Origin: Allobosea sp. Tri-44
GTDB lineage: Bacteria > Pseudomonadota > Alphaproteobacteria > Rhizobiales > Beijerinckiaceae
Direction: 5' to 3'
NCBI RefSeq assembly: GCF_004123845.1
Contig: NZ_NBDP01000019.1
Location: 1-64,000 of the forward strand
DNA length: 64,000 nucleotides
Below, piece after piece: positions 9,825-17,012 of the stretch. Each line of letters starts with the position of its first letter. Position 1 is the first letter of the stretch. The notes below the pieces were generated by a model. It was not told the DNA's origin. It saw nothing but the letters and a program-made list of their open reading frames with translations, and did not search any database. Made by a program: the position numbers and the translations under genes.

Positions 9825-10028
9825 TCAGGACAGGCGCAGTGCGAGCGGGCGAGCGCTGAACGTCACGGCATCGGCGCCTGCCTCGGCGCGGGCATAGTGC
9901 AGGGCATCGTCCCGGCTGCGGAAATAGCCGCCGCCGCGACCATGCGTCTCGACCGCGATCCAGTGGCCCTCGCGATCACGCCCGATCTTGAAATGCGGAC
10001 GGGCGGCTGAGGTGGCAGCGGTCGGCAT
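9825..10028 (-). CDS. Small conserved DUF2188-like protein
   Basis: 67 residues from the ATG at 10028. The core FKIGRDREGHWIAVETHGR followed by GGYFRSRDDALHYARAEAG resembles small proteins that convert sequence tags into a compact alpha/beta fold (DUF2188-like), with the pattern 'hWhV...a...F.s.dEA..yA'. The open frame extends upstream to 10268, but that part overlaps another small gene and reads as non-coding arginine/serine/proline. Its start is 7 bp after the stop of the 43-residue membrane protein gene. Function unknown. Confidence 0.65.
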   Translation of the reverse strand: MPTAATSAARPHFKIGRDREGHWIAVETHGRGGGYFRSRDDALHYARAEAGADAVTFSARPLALRLS

Positions 10029-10035
10029 GGCAGCC

Positions 10036-10167
10036 TCAGAAGAAGCCGATCGTGGTGGCGAAGGCCAAGCCTGCTCCGAAGACGATCGTCGAGGCGAAAG
10101 CCGCCTCGGCAACGGTGAAGAGCGTCTGGGCGTGGCCGGAAAGAGCAGAACGGGACAGCGTGAACAT
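10036..10167 (-). CDS. 43-residue membrane miniprotein
   Basis: Short open frame with an ATG at 10167 and TGA at 10036. The product starts MFTLSRSALSGHAQTLF and continues into one hydrophobic helix (about residues 15-42) rich in Ala, Phe and Thr, ending GFF. A GGGGG-containing Shine-Dalgarno-like stretch lies about 10 nt upstream. It is 7 bp ahead of the DUF2188-like gene on the same strand, so the two probably form an operon. It has the look of a genuine single-pass small protein; function unknown. Confidence 0.6.
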   Translation of the reverse strand: MFTLSRSALSGHAQTLFTVAEAAFASTIVFGAGLAFATTIGFF

Positions 10168-10235
10168 CGAAACCCCCAAGTCGGATCGTGTATTTCGATC
10201 TTGGAGGGCTCAGCGTTCCTTTCGCCGCGGGTCGT

Positions 10236-10268
10236 AAAAAATGCGAATGGCGCCCAAGAGGGCGCCAT
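10236..10268 (-). terminator. Rho-independent terminator after the DUF2853 gene
   Basis: Inverted repeat ATGGCGCCC (10247-10255) / GGGCGCCAT (10260-10268) with a 4-nt loop. On the minus strand it is followed within 5 nt by a run of six T (10241-10236). It lies 25 bp downstream of the stop at 10293, a normal intrinsic terminator position. Confidence 0.85.
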
Positions 10269-10292
10269 GCAGGCTGTGCCCTGGGGCGGAGC

Positions 10293-10610
10293 CTATTTCT
10301 TCACGAAGCCGTCGAGCTTGCCGTAATGTTCGGCCAGCAAATAATAGAAGGTCAGGCGCGACTTGGTCTTGTCGGCCTTCATGTGATCGCAGGTGGCCTT
10401 GACGGTGGCGTCGAGGTCGGCAGTCTTCAGGCCGAGCTTCTTCTTCAGGAAGTTCTCGCGGACGCGCTCGAGTTCAGCGGGGTCGGAGCAGGCGACATAG
10501 CGCGTATCGGGCTTGCTCATGACCAAGGCATAAGCCTTGCTCATGCCGGCGAAGGCGGCCTCGTTGACGGGTTTCTTGGCGAACTTCTTGACGTCGGCGA
10601 GATGATCCAT
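10293..10610 (-). CDS. DUF2853 family protein
   Basis: 105 residues from the ATG at 10610, which has AGAGGGG 7-13 nt upstream; an earlier ATG at 10631 lacks this. The sequence is all-helical and lysine-rich (MDHLADVKKFAKKPVNEAAF, then a central YVACSDPAELERVRENFLKKKLG). It matches the DUF2853 family, a small helical bundle of unknown role common in Rhizobiales. It is monocistronic with its own terminator. Confidence 0.82.
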   Translation of the reverse strand: MDHLADVKKFAKKPVNEAAFAGMSKAYALVMSKPDTRYVACSDPAELERVRENFLKKKLGLKTADLDATVKATCDHMKADKTKSRLTFYYLLAEHYGKLDGFVKK

Positions 10611-10845
10611 CGGGTACCCCTCTGAAGACATATCGGTTCGAAAGGCGCGCTGGACTCAGCGTTACGCCTTGCAAAACGATATCCGGCTTTTTTGTCGCAG
10701 GCGAGAGGCCGGACCACGAAAAATCCTAGCGATTATTCAGCGTTTCCGGGTTGCATCTACGATATGGCTGGTCGGCGCTCAGGGTTGTTGAAGCTGGCGC
10801 CGGCAAGTGCTGCGATGCAGCAATTCGCCCGGAGGCCTTTCAGCC

Positions 10846-11793
10846 ATGAAGCCGACCATCCTGATGGCGCCGCGCATGCCGGCACGCCTCGTGGCGCGCC
10901 TGGAGGAGCGCTACGAAGTGCTCGGACCGATGAGTCATTCCGCACCGGACGCACTGCCGGCGGGAGCGGAAGCGGCGCGCGTGCTGCTGACGGTCGGCAC
11001 CTGGAAAACCGACGCTGCCTTGATCGACGCCTTGCCCAGTCTCGGTCTTGTCGCCTGCTACGGCACGGGCAATGAGGGCATCGAGCGCGCGGCTGCCAAG
11101 GCGCGCGGCATCCTGGTCAGCAATGCCGCCGATGCCAACGCGACGAGCGTCGCCGAATTCGCGGTCGGACTCATGCTGGCGAGCGCCCGCCAGATCGGTA
11201 CTGCCGAGCGCTTCGTTCGGGCCGGGCGCTGGCAAGGCAATGCGATCGAGCGCATGGCGCATGTACCGGGCCTGGCCGGGCGCAAGCTCGGCATTTTCGG
11301 GCTGGGCGCCATCGGCCAGCGCATCGCGGTGCGGGCAACCGCTTTCGACATGACAATCGGCTATCACAACCGTTCGCCCCGGCCGGAACTGCCCTATCAA
11401 TATCACGACAGCCTGCTCGGCCTCGCCGAATGGGCCGATATCCTGATGGTCTCGGTGCGCGCGAGCGTTGAGACGCGGCACGCGATCGATGCCGCGGTCC
11501 TGCGCGCGCTCGGTCCGCATGGCCATCTCGTCAACATATCGCGTGGCATTGCGGTCGATGAGGCCGCGCTGATCGAGGCTCTGGAGAGCGGCACGATCGC
11601 GGGCGCGGCGCTTGATGTCTACGAGCACGAGCCTGTCGTTCCGGATCGGCTCAAGGCGCTGGAGAACGCGGTGCTGACGCCGCATATCGCGGCGAACGCC
11701 GAATCGGCTCAGATCGCCCAGCAAGAGTTGCTGCTCGCTAATCTCGAGGCATTTTTCGCGGGCCGGCCGCTGCTGTCGCCGGTCGCGATCTAG
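10846..11793 (+). CDS. D-isomer-specific 2-hydroxyacid dehydrogenase
   Basis: 315 residues from the ATG at 10846, preceded by GGAGG at 10831-10835. This NAD(P)-dependent enzyme interconverts 2-oxo and D-2-hydroxy acids; by sequence it is nearest the glyoxylate/hydroxypyruvate reductase group. The Rossmann motif GLGAIGQRIA is central. The catalytic Arg is in SVRASVETR, the Glu in DVYEHEP and the His in LTPHIAANAES. The gene stands alone, with 235 bp upstream. The substrate cannot be decided from sequence. Confidence 0.92.
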   Translation: MKPTILMAPRMPARLVARLEERYEVLGPMSHSAPDALPAGAEAARVLLTVGTWKTDAALIDALPSLGLVACYGTGNEGIERAAAKARGILVSNAADANATSVAEFAVGLMLASARQIGTAERFVRAGRWQGNAIERMAHVPGLAGRKLGIFGLGAIGQRIAVRATAFDMTIGYHNRSPRPELPYQYHDSLLGLAEWADILMVSVRASVETRHAIDAAVLRALGPHGHLVNISRGIAVDEAALIEALESGTIAGAALDVYEHEPVVPDRLKALENAVLTPHIAANAESAQIAQQELLLANLEAFFAGRPLLSPVAI

Positions 11794-11828
11794 GCGATCG
11801 GCGAGGTAGGCTACGCTTGCTGCAGTCG

Positions 11829-12356
11829 TCAGGGCGCGACGACGACCGGAGTGCCCATGCGGACGCGGGCGTACAGATCGATCACATCGCTGTTGTGCAT
11901 GCGAAAGCAGCCATAGGAGGCGGCGGTGCCGACTGAGCGCGGGTTATTGGTGCCGTGGATGGCGTATTGGCCGCCGGGGCCGAGGCCGATGACGCGCGCA
12001 CCCATCGGGTTGTTGGGGGCACCGCCGGGAATGACGTCGGGCAGCCGCGGATTGTCGCGCTTGACCTCGGCCGGCGGGCTCCAGGCCGGATCGACCATGA
12101 GCTCCTCGACATATTTGACACCGCGCCACTGCTTGCCGGCCTTGCCGACGGCGATGGTGTAGCGCAGGGCCTGGCCCGGCGCGGCGATGTAATAGAGTTT
12201 CCGCTCGGCCGTCCGGATCAGGATGGTGCCGGGCTGGTAGCGGTAATCGGGGAAGTCGACGAGCTCGCGTGCCTGGGCGGGGCGCACCGCCAGCAGCATC
12301 AGCAGCGAGAGCGCCGCCGCGATGATGAGATCGATCGGTCCGTGCCGGCGCGCCAT
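11829..12356 (-). CDS. L,D-transpeptidase (YkuD domain)
   Basis: 175 residues. It crosslinks peptidoglycan through 3-3 bonds or anchors lipoproteins in the periplasm. An N-terminal signal anchor or peptide covers about residues 8-28, ending PAQA. The YkuD domain holds the motif IHGTNNPRSVG at 133-143 and the catalytic Cys150 in SYGCFRMHN; the family norm is SHGCIRM, so the residue before Gly-Cys is Tyr rather than His. The preceding minus-strand gene encodes a 30-residue membrane protein whose hydrophobic start resembles this signal segment. Confidence 0.9.
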   Translation of the reverse strand: MARRHGPIDLIIAAALSLLMLLAVRPAQARELVDFPDYRYQPGTILIRTAERKLYYIAAPGQALRYTIAVGKAGKQWRGVKYVEELMVDPAWSPPAEVKRDNPRLPDVIPGGAPNNPMGARVIGLGPGGQYAIHGTNNPRSVGTAASYGCFRMHNSDVIDLYARVRMGTPVVVAP

Positions 12357-12409
12357 GGTTCTCTCCCTGCGTGTCCCAACGCGTCGGGAGAATTTGGGCG
12401 GTTGCCGGT

Positions 12410-12446
12410 GAATCGAGGGTTCAGCAGCATGGTGAACCCTCGATTC
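12410..12446 (-). promoter_or_regulatory. 14-bp inverted repeat (hairpin) before the L,D-transpeptidase gene
   Basis: Arms GAATCGAGGGTTCA (12410-12423) and its exact complement (12433-12446), with a 9-nt loop. It lies between the stop of the 30-residue protein gene (12478) and the transpeptidase start (12356). No T-run follows on either strand, so it is not a standard terminator; an mRNA-stabilising or processing hairpin, or a regulator site, are the alternatives. Confidence 0.6.
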
Positions 12447-12477
12447 AGCATGAATCCGGGCTTAACCGGCTGATTTC

Positions 12478-12570
12478 TCAGGCGATGGCGGCGCCGATGA
12501 TCAATGTCGCCAGCAACAGGTACAGCAAGGCGGCGAGGAGCAGGTCGACCGGACCGCGCGGGATGCTCAT
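12478..12570 (-). CDS. 30-residue membrane miniprotein
   Basis: ATG at 12570, TGA at 12478. GGAGGA lies about 7 nt upstream, a near-perfect ribosome binding site, which is the main reason to believe the frame. After MSIPRGPVDL the remainder is a single leucine/alanine/isoleucine-rich membrane helix. The start resembles the beginning of the L,D-transpeptidase signal segment (HGPIDLIIAAAL against RGPVDLLLAALL). The two are likely in one transcript, separated by the hairpin at 12410-12446. Function unknown. Confidence 0.62.
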   Translation of the reverse strand: MSIPRGPVDLLLAALLYLLLATLIIGAAIA

Positions 12571-12724
12571 GACGGAGTCCTCCGGCGCCGCGATCCGACA
12601 TCCGGCGGCGCCAGCCCTGTCATGACGGAACCGTTCGGTACGGTCCACGACCGCCATCGACCGCTGTGAACGGGCCGTTAAGCACGCCCGCGGGGTTTAT
12701 GGAAAACTGCGCGGGAAGCGGGGT

Positions 12725-13171
12725 TCAGGCTTTCTCGACCACGAGCGTCGCGCCTTCGACACGCACGATGCGGATCTCGGCGCCGGCGAGCAGCTCGGGA
12801 CCGGTGACGCGCCAGGAGGAATCGCCGACGCGAATGCGTCCTTCGCCGCCAGTCATCGTCGCCTCCAGCTTGAAGACCTTGCCGATCAGCTGACGGCCGC
12901 GATCGTTCAGGCCCGAGGCGGCATCGGGCTCTTCGCCTCGGCGGCGGGTGATGGCGCGCCCGGCAAGGACGCTGGCGACCGCAAGCGCCGCAAAGATGAG
13001 CAATGCCCCTTGCCAGGTGATGCCGGTCAGCCCGACGACGACACCGGTCAGCAGCGCGGCGAGGCCGAACCAGAGCAGGAAGACGCCCGGCGCCAGCATC
13101 TCGCCGCCGATGAGGACGAGCCCGAGCACGATCCAGGCCCAGCCACCGAGGGAGGCGAACCAGTCGAGCAT
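12725..13171 (-). CDS. NfeD family membrane protein
   Basis: 148 residues. Three to four hydrophobic spans (about 8-30, 33-55, 58-75) precede a soluble C-terminal OB-fold domain, the layout of short NfeD proteins. These partner SPFH/stomatin proteins in membrane microdomains. Its start is 2 bp after the stop of the SPFH gene, so the pair is translationally coupled. The C-terminal domain includes GRQLIGKVFKLEATMTGGEG and ends in beta strands. Confidence 0.9.
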   Translation of the reverse strand: MLDWFASLGGWAWIVLGLVLIGGEMLAPGVFLLWFGLAALLTGVVVGLTGITWQGALLIFAALAVASVLAGRAITRRRGEEPDAASGLNDRGRQLIGKVFKLEATMTGGEGRIRVGDSSWRVTGPELLAGAEIRIVRVEGATLVVEKA

Positions 13172-13173
13172 GC

Positions 13174-14163
13174 TCAGCCCTCCACGGAGCGGCCGGCCGC
13201 GGGAACCGAGCCGGCGCGGCGGCCTGCGGCCGCCTCCTCGCCGAACACGGCCTTGGTGAGCTGGGCGATGCCGCCGACAGTGCCGGCGAGCGCGGCAGCC
13301 TCGATCGGCACGATCACCACCTTGCTGTTGGGGGCGCTCGCCATCGCCTTCAGTGCGTCGGTGTAGCGTTCGGCGATCAGGAAGTTGGCGGCCTGGATGT
13401 CGCCGCGGCTGATCGCCTCGCTAACCATGGCGGTTGCATTCGCCTCTGCCTGGGCCAGCCGCTCACGGGCCTCGGCGTCGCGCAGTGCCGCCTCCTTGCG
13501 GCCCTCGGCGGCGAGGATCTGCGATTGCTTCTGCCCTTCCGCCTTGAGGATCTCGGCCTGACGCTGCCCCTCGGCCTCGAGCACGGCGGCGCGCTTCTCG
13601 CGCTCGGCCTTGATCTGGCGGTTCATCGCGCCGGCGATGTCGGCTGGCGGCAGGATATCGCGGATCTCGATGCGGGTGACCTTGACGCCCCAGGGCGAAG
13701 CGGCGGCGTCCATCACCCGCAGCAGTCGTTCGTTGATCTCATCGCGATGCGAGAGCAACTGGTCGAGGTCCATCGAGCCGACCACCGTGCGGATATTGGT
13801 CATCGTCAGGACCATCAGCGCCTGGTCGAGATGGGAGACCTCGTAGCAGGCCTTGGCAGCGTCGAGCACCTGGTAGAAGGCGGCGGCGTCTATGCGCACG
13901 CCGGCATTGTCCTTGGTGATCGCTTCCTGCGAGGGAATGTCGAGCACCTGCTCCATCACGTTCACCTTGTGGCCGATCCGGTCGAAAAGCGGAATGATCA
14001 GGCCGAGGCCGGCACCGAGCGTGCGCGAATAGCGGCCGAAGCGCTCGACGGTGAAGTTGTAGCCCTGCGGCACGGTGCGCACGCCGAGCGCGATCGCGAT
14101 GACAACCGCGATGACCAGCATAATCAGGGCGACCGTGGCGATATCCAAACCTTGCGAGCCCAT
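13174..14163 (-). CDS. SPFH/Band 7 (stomatin/QmcA-like) membrane protein
   Basis: 329 residues. One N-terminal membrane span (about 8-28) is followed by an SPFH domain (TVPQGYNFTVERFGRYSRTLGAGL, then DIPSQEAITKDNAGVRIDAAAFYQV) and a long Ala/Glu/Lys-rich coiled coil near 190-250 (AEREKRAAVLEAEGQRQAEI). Proteins of this type oligomerise at the membrane and modulate proteases. It forms a two-gene unit with nfeD. Spacing and pairing match the QmcA/YbbK-NfeD arrangement. Confidence 0.93.
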   Translation of the reverse strand: MGSQGLDIATVALIMLVIAVVIAIALGVRTVPQGYNFTVERFGRYSRTLGAGLGLIIPLFDRIGHKVNVMEQVLDIPSQEAITKDNAGVRIDAAAFYQVLDAAKACYEVSHLDQALMVLTMTNIRTVVGSMDLDQLLSHRDEINERLLRVMDAAASPWGVKVTRIEIRDILPPADIAGAMNRQIKAEREKRAAVLEAEGQRQAEILKAEGQKQSQILAAEGRKEAALRDAEARERLAQAEANATAMVSEAISRGDIQAANFLIAERYTDALKAMASAPNSKVVIVPIEAAALAGTVGGIAQLTKAVFGEEAAAGRRAGSVPAAGRSVEG

Positions 14164-14244
14164 CTGATCCCTTCTCCAGCTTCGGCGCAGCCGCCGCTCA
14201 CCATAGCGATGTTTGCGACGCTCTGATGCAGGCTCGCTCCCACA

Positions 14245-14742
14245 TCATTTCTCCAAGTATTTGACCACGCGCCACATCATCTCACCGACGGTGTTGCATT
14301 CCTCATCGTTGAGGACGCCCATCATCGCCTCGATCTTGGCAGTGTGAATCGCGAGTGCCTTGCGAGTCAGCGTCTCGCCTTCCGGCGTCAGCCAAAGCCG
14401 GCGCACGCGTCGATCGGTCTCGTCATTGCGGCGCTCGATCAGGCCGCGCCGTTCGAGCTCGGGCAGCAGCATGCTCATGGCGCTGCGGCCGACGAGCAGC
14501 TTTTCGGCCAGCGCCTGCTGGGTCAACCCGGGGGTGCGGAAGACGTTGGCGAGCACATCGTAATGGGCGAGCTGGATGCCGAGCGGCGCCAGCGCCTCGG
14601 AGAAAACCTTCTTCCAGAGCTGGTGCATGCGCGCGACGGCGAGCCAGTTCTTGAAGCGCGGCAGTTCCCAGGGCAGGCGCGATCCGCCGGTGCCTTCCGG
14701 CTCATCCACGGTTCCGGAAATCGGCTCTTGCATTTTGTTCAT
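14245..14742 (-). CDS. MarR-family transcriptional regulator
   Basis: 165-residue winged-helix regulator. The wHTH covers about residues 55-125 (LTQQALAEKLLVGRSAMSMLL is the recognition region; ETDRRVRRLWLTPEG is the wing). The longer frame upstream is the antisense of the neighbouring hydrolase gene, so the ATG at 14742 is chosen. A double palindrome overlaps this start codon and fills the 45-bp gap to the divergent alpha/beta hydrolase gene, so self-repression and control of the hydrolase are very likely. Confidence 0.92.
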   Translation of the reverse strand: MNKMQEPISGTVDEPEGTGGSRLPWELPRFKNWLAVARMHQLWKKVFSEALAPLGIQLAHYDVLANVFRTPGLTQQALAEKLLVGRSAMSMLLPELERRGLIERRNDETDRRVRRLWLTPEGETLTRKALAIHTAKIEAMMGVLNDEECNTVGEMMWRVVKYLEK

Positions 14743-14770
14743 GGCTGAACATAATAGTTCAAGACTGAAC
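14737..14770. promoter_or_regulatory. Tandem MarR operator
   Basis: Two copies of GTTCA-N4-TGAAC lie at 14737-14750 and 14757-14770. Their centres are 20 bp apart, two helical turns, so dimers would bind the same face of the DNA. The first overlaps the marR start codon; both lie between the divergent marR and hydrolase genes. Confidence 0.75.
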
Positions 14771-14787
14771 GAACAGGGTTTCCGATC

Positions 14788-15687
14788 ATGCCCAGCGCAG
14801 CCCTTCGCGTCATTCGCCCCCTCGTCCGTATCGGCAGCTTCATCGCTCCACGCACTGCAGGGCGCGCCGCCTTCAAGCTCTTCTGTACACCGCCGCGCCA
14901 GCCGGGTCCGCAGACCCGCACCGGCAAGGCGATCATCGCCGCCCGCTCCCGGCTCGCGCCTGCGATCAAACAGGCGGTATCCTACCCGTGCGGGACGGTC
15001 AGTACCTATCTGTTCGAACCAGAGCCTCGCTTGCAAGATGGCGATGGTCCGGCGCCGACCGTGATCCTGCTGCATGGCTGGAACAGCGAGGCGGCCTTCA
15101 TGACCGCTTTCATCCAGCCGCTGCTGGCGCAAGGCTTCCGCGTCGTCGCTTACGACATGCCGGCGCATGGCGCCTCGACCGGGGCCGAACTCAACATTCC
15201 GCTCGGGGTCGCCGCGCTCGCCGCCGTAGCCCGCGTCTTCGCGCCGGTGCATGCGATCGTGGCGCATTCCTTCGGTGGCGCGATCGCGCTCGCTGGCCTC
15301 GCCCGCAGCGTGCCGGGTCAGCCGCGGGTCAGGGCGAACCGGCTCGCGCTGGTCGCGGCGCCGTCTTCGGTCACGACGATCACCCGCAATTTCGGCGCGA
15401 CGATCGGGCTCGGCCGGCGCGGCCAGGCGGCGCTGGAGCGTCACATCCACAGTGTCGCCGGCAATCCGGTCGAGGCCTTCGAGGGGCGCGGGCAGCTGGA
15501 GACGATCGGCCTGCCGACCCTGGTGGTCCATGATCGGCAGGACCGGGAGCTCGATTTCCACCATGCGCAGGCGCTGTCGGCGGCTGGGTCCTTCGTCACG
15601 CTTCAGGAGACGAGCGGGCTCGGGCATCGGCGGATTTTGCAGGCGAAGCCGGTGATTGAGGGCGTGACGCGGTTCGTGGTGGGGTGA
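14788..15687 (+). CDS. Alpha/beta hydrolase, serine type
   Basis: 299 residues. The oxyanion region is ILLHGWNSEAAF, the nucleophile Ser is in VAHSFGGA, the acid is probably in VVHDRQDREL and the His is in SGLGHRRIL, so the full triad is present. The N-terminus (RTAGRAAFKLFCTPPRQ) is typical of a group annotated as alpha/beta hydrolases or lysophospholipase-like. No signal peptide is seen. It is divergent from a MarR gene with a shared operator, suggesting induction by a small toxic or lipophilic ligand. Substrate unknown. Confidence 0.88.
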   Translation: MPSAALRVIRPLVRIGSFIAPRTAGRAAFKLFCTPPRQPGPQTRTGKAIIAARSRLAPAIKQAVSYPCGTVSTYLFEPEPRLQDGDGPAPTVILLHGWNSEAAFMTAFIQPLLAQGFRVVAYDMPAHGASTGAELNIPLGVAALAAVARVFAPVHAIVAHSFGGAIALAGLARSVPGQPRVRANRLALVAAPSSVTTITRNFGATIGLGRRGQAALERHIHSVAGNPVEAFEGRGQLETIGLPTLVVHDRQDRELDFHHAQALSAAGSFVTLQETSGLGHRRILQAKPVIEGVTRFVVG

Positions 15688-15694
15688 CCGCAGT

Positions 15695-15792
15695 CGTCAT
15701 TCTCGGGCGGAGCGAAGCGTAGACCCGAGAATCTCGGAAACGTCAGGGCGCCTTCTCGGCCTGAGATGGTCGGGTCAAGCCCGACCATGACG
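15695..15792. repeat. Intergenic inverted-repeat element, CGTCAT...ATGACG
   Basis: 98-bp element starting CGTCAT and ending ATGACG. It holds two nested hairpins: ATTCTCGGG/CCCGAGAAT (15699-15707, 15724-15732) and ATGGTCGGG/CCCGACCAT (15766-15774, 15780-15788). It lies between the converging hydrolase and hemH genes and could also stop both transcripts. It is one of six elements in the window with the same terminal hexamers. Confidence 0.8.
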
Positions 15793-15803
15793 CCTGAGGC
15801 GAT

Positions 15804-16841
15804 TCACACCCAGCCCATCAGCTCCCGCCGCACCACTGCCTCGATCACCTGCATGCCCTCCTCGGAATCGTTGAGGCAGGGGAGGTAAGCGAAATCCTTG
15901 CCGCCATTGTGCATGAAGATCTCGCGGTTCTCGACGTCGAGTTCCTCGAGTGTCTCCAGGCAATCGGCCGAGAAGCCGGGCGCGACGATGGCGAGTGATT
16001 TCGTGCCGCCCTGCGCCAGCGCCTTCACCGTCTCGTCGGTATAGGGCTGCAGCCACTCATCTGGCCCGAAGCGCGACTGGAAGGTCAGGCGGAAGCGCTC
16101 CTCGGAGAGGCCGAGCTTCTCGCCAAGCAGCCGGGCGGTGACGGCGCACTGGCAATAATAGGGGTCGCCCTTGAGCAGATATTCCTTCGGCATGCCGTGC
16201 AGCGAGCAGAGGATGACCTCCGGCTCGAAGGAGAGCTTGCCGAGCGAGGCGCGGACCGAGGCGGCGAGCGCGTCGATATAGGTCGGGTCGGCATAATAGG
16301 GATGGGCGACCCGCACCGTCGGCTGCCAGCGCATCTGCATCAGCGCGCGAAAGGCCTGGTCGCAGGCGGTCGCCGAGGTCGGCGCGGCATATTGCGGATA
16401 GAGCGGTACCAAAAGGATACGGTCGCAGCCCTGGTCGAGCAGGCCCTTCAATCTGCTCTTCACATCGGGCAGGCCGTAGCGCATCGCCCAGTCGACGGTG
16501 ATGCGGTCGCCGGCCTCGCCCTTCAGGCGCTCGGCGAGCTTCTCGCTCTGGGCGCGCGTGATCGTCTTGAGCGGGCCTTCATTGCGCTCATTGTTCCAGA
16601 TCGAGGCGTAGTCCTTGCCCTTCCGGCTAGGGCGCGTCGACAGGATGATCAGGTTGAGGATCGGCCACCATTTCCAGCGCGGCTCCTCGATGACGCGGCG
16701 GTCGGAGAGGAATTCCTTGAGATAGGCCCGCATCGGCCGGTAGCTCGTGCCCTCGGGCGTGCCGAGATTCATCAGCAGCACGCCGATGCGGCCGCTTTTG
16801 ATGGTAGCGTGGTCGGGCGGCAAACGGGGCTTGAGGCTCAT
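15804..16841 (-). CDS. hemH: Ferrochelatase HemH
   Basis: 345 residues from the ATG at 16841. It inserts Fe2+ into protoporphyrin IX, the last step of haem synthesis. The family features are RIGVLLMNLGTPEG at the start, LVPLYPQYAAPTSATACDQ in the middle, the active-site His in CSLHGMPKEYLLKGDPYYCQC, and the C-terminal APGFSADCLETLEELD. An in-frame upstream extension to 16973 looks non-coding. It is divergent from the 5'-nucleotidase-like gene. Confidence 0.97.
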   Translation of the reverse strand: MSLKPRLPPDHATIKSGRIGVLLMNLGTPEGTSYRPMRAYLKEFLSDRRVIEEPRWKWWPILNLIILSTRPSRKGKDYASIWNNERNEGPLKTITRAQSEKLAERLKGEAGDRITVDWAMRYGLPDVKSRLKGLLDQGCDRILLVPLYPQYAAPTSATACDQAFRALMQMRWQPTVRVAHPYYADPTYIDALAASVRASLGKLSFEPEVILCSLHGMPKEYLLKGDPYYCQCAVTARLLGEKLGLSEERFRLTFQSRFGPDEWLQPYTDETVKALAQGGTKSLAIVAPGFSADCLETLEELDVENREIFMHNGGKDFAYLPCLNDSEEGMQVIEAVVRRELMGWV

Positions 16842-16962
16842 CACATCCGCTTTCGTTCGGCTGTGATTTAGACGAGTTACGGTTTTCGTCCAGTCGGGCC
16901 GTGCGGGGTGCGACACTGCGTAAGCAGGGTCTCGCAAGCCGGCTAGGGTCTTGCTAGTCTTC

Positions 16963-16995
16963 GACCAAATCAAAACTCTTGGACCAAATCAAAAC
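16963..16995. repeat. Direct 14-bp repeat upstream of the 5'-nucleotidase-like gene
   Basis: GACCAAATCAAAAC occurs at 16963-16976 and again at 16982-16995, a 19-bp step. It lies 18 bp before the start codon at 17013. It may be a local duplication or a paired regulator half-site. Confidence 0.6.
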
Positions 16996-17012
16996 CGCAG
17001 GGGTTCGCGCCG

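Noticed and set aside
12371..12625. 84-residue plus-strand frame over the hairpin
   Set aside because: No ribosome binding site, and the minus-strand 30-residue frame has a much better start.
14755..15627. Long N-terminal extension of the MarR frame
   Set aside because: It is antisense to the alpha/beta hydrolase; the MarR fold begins after the ATG at 14742.
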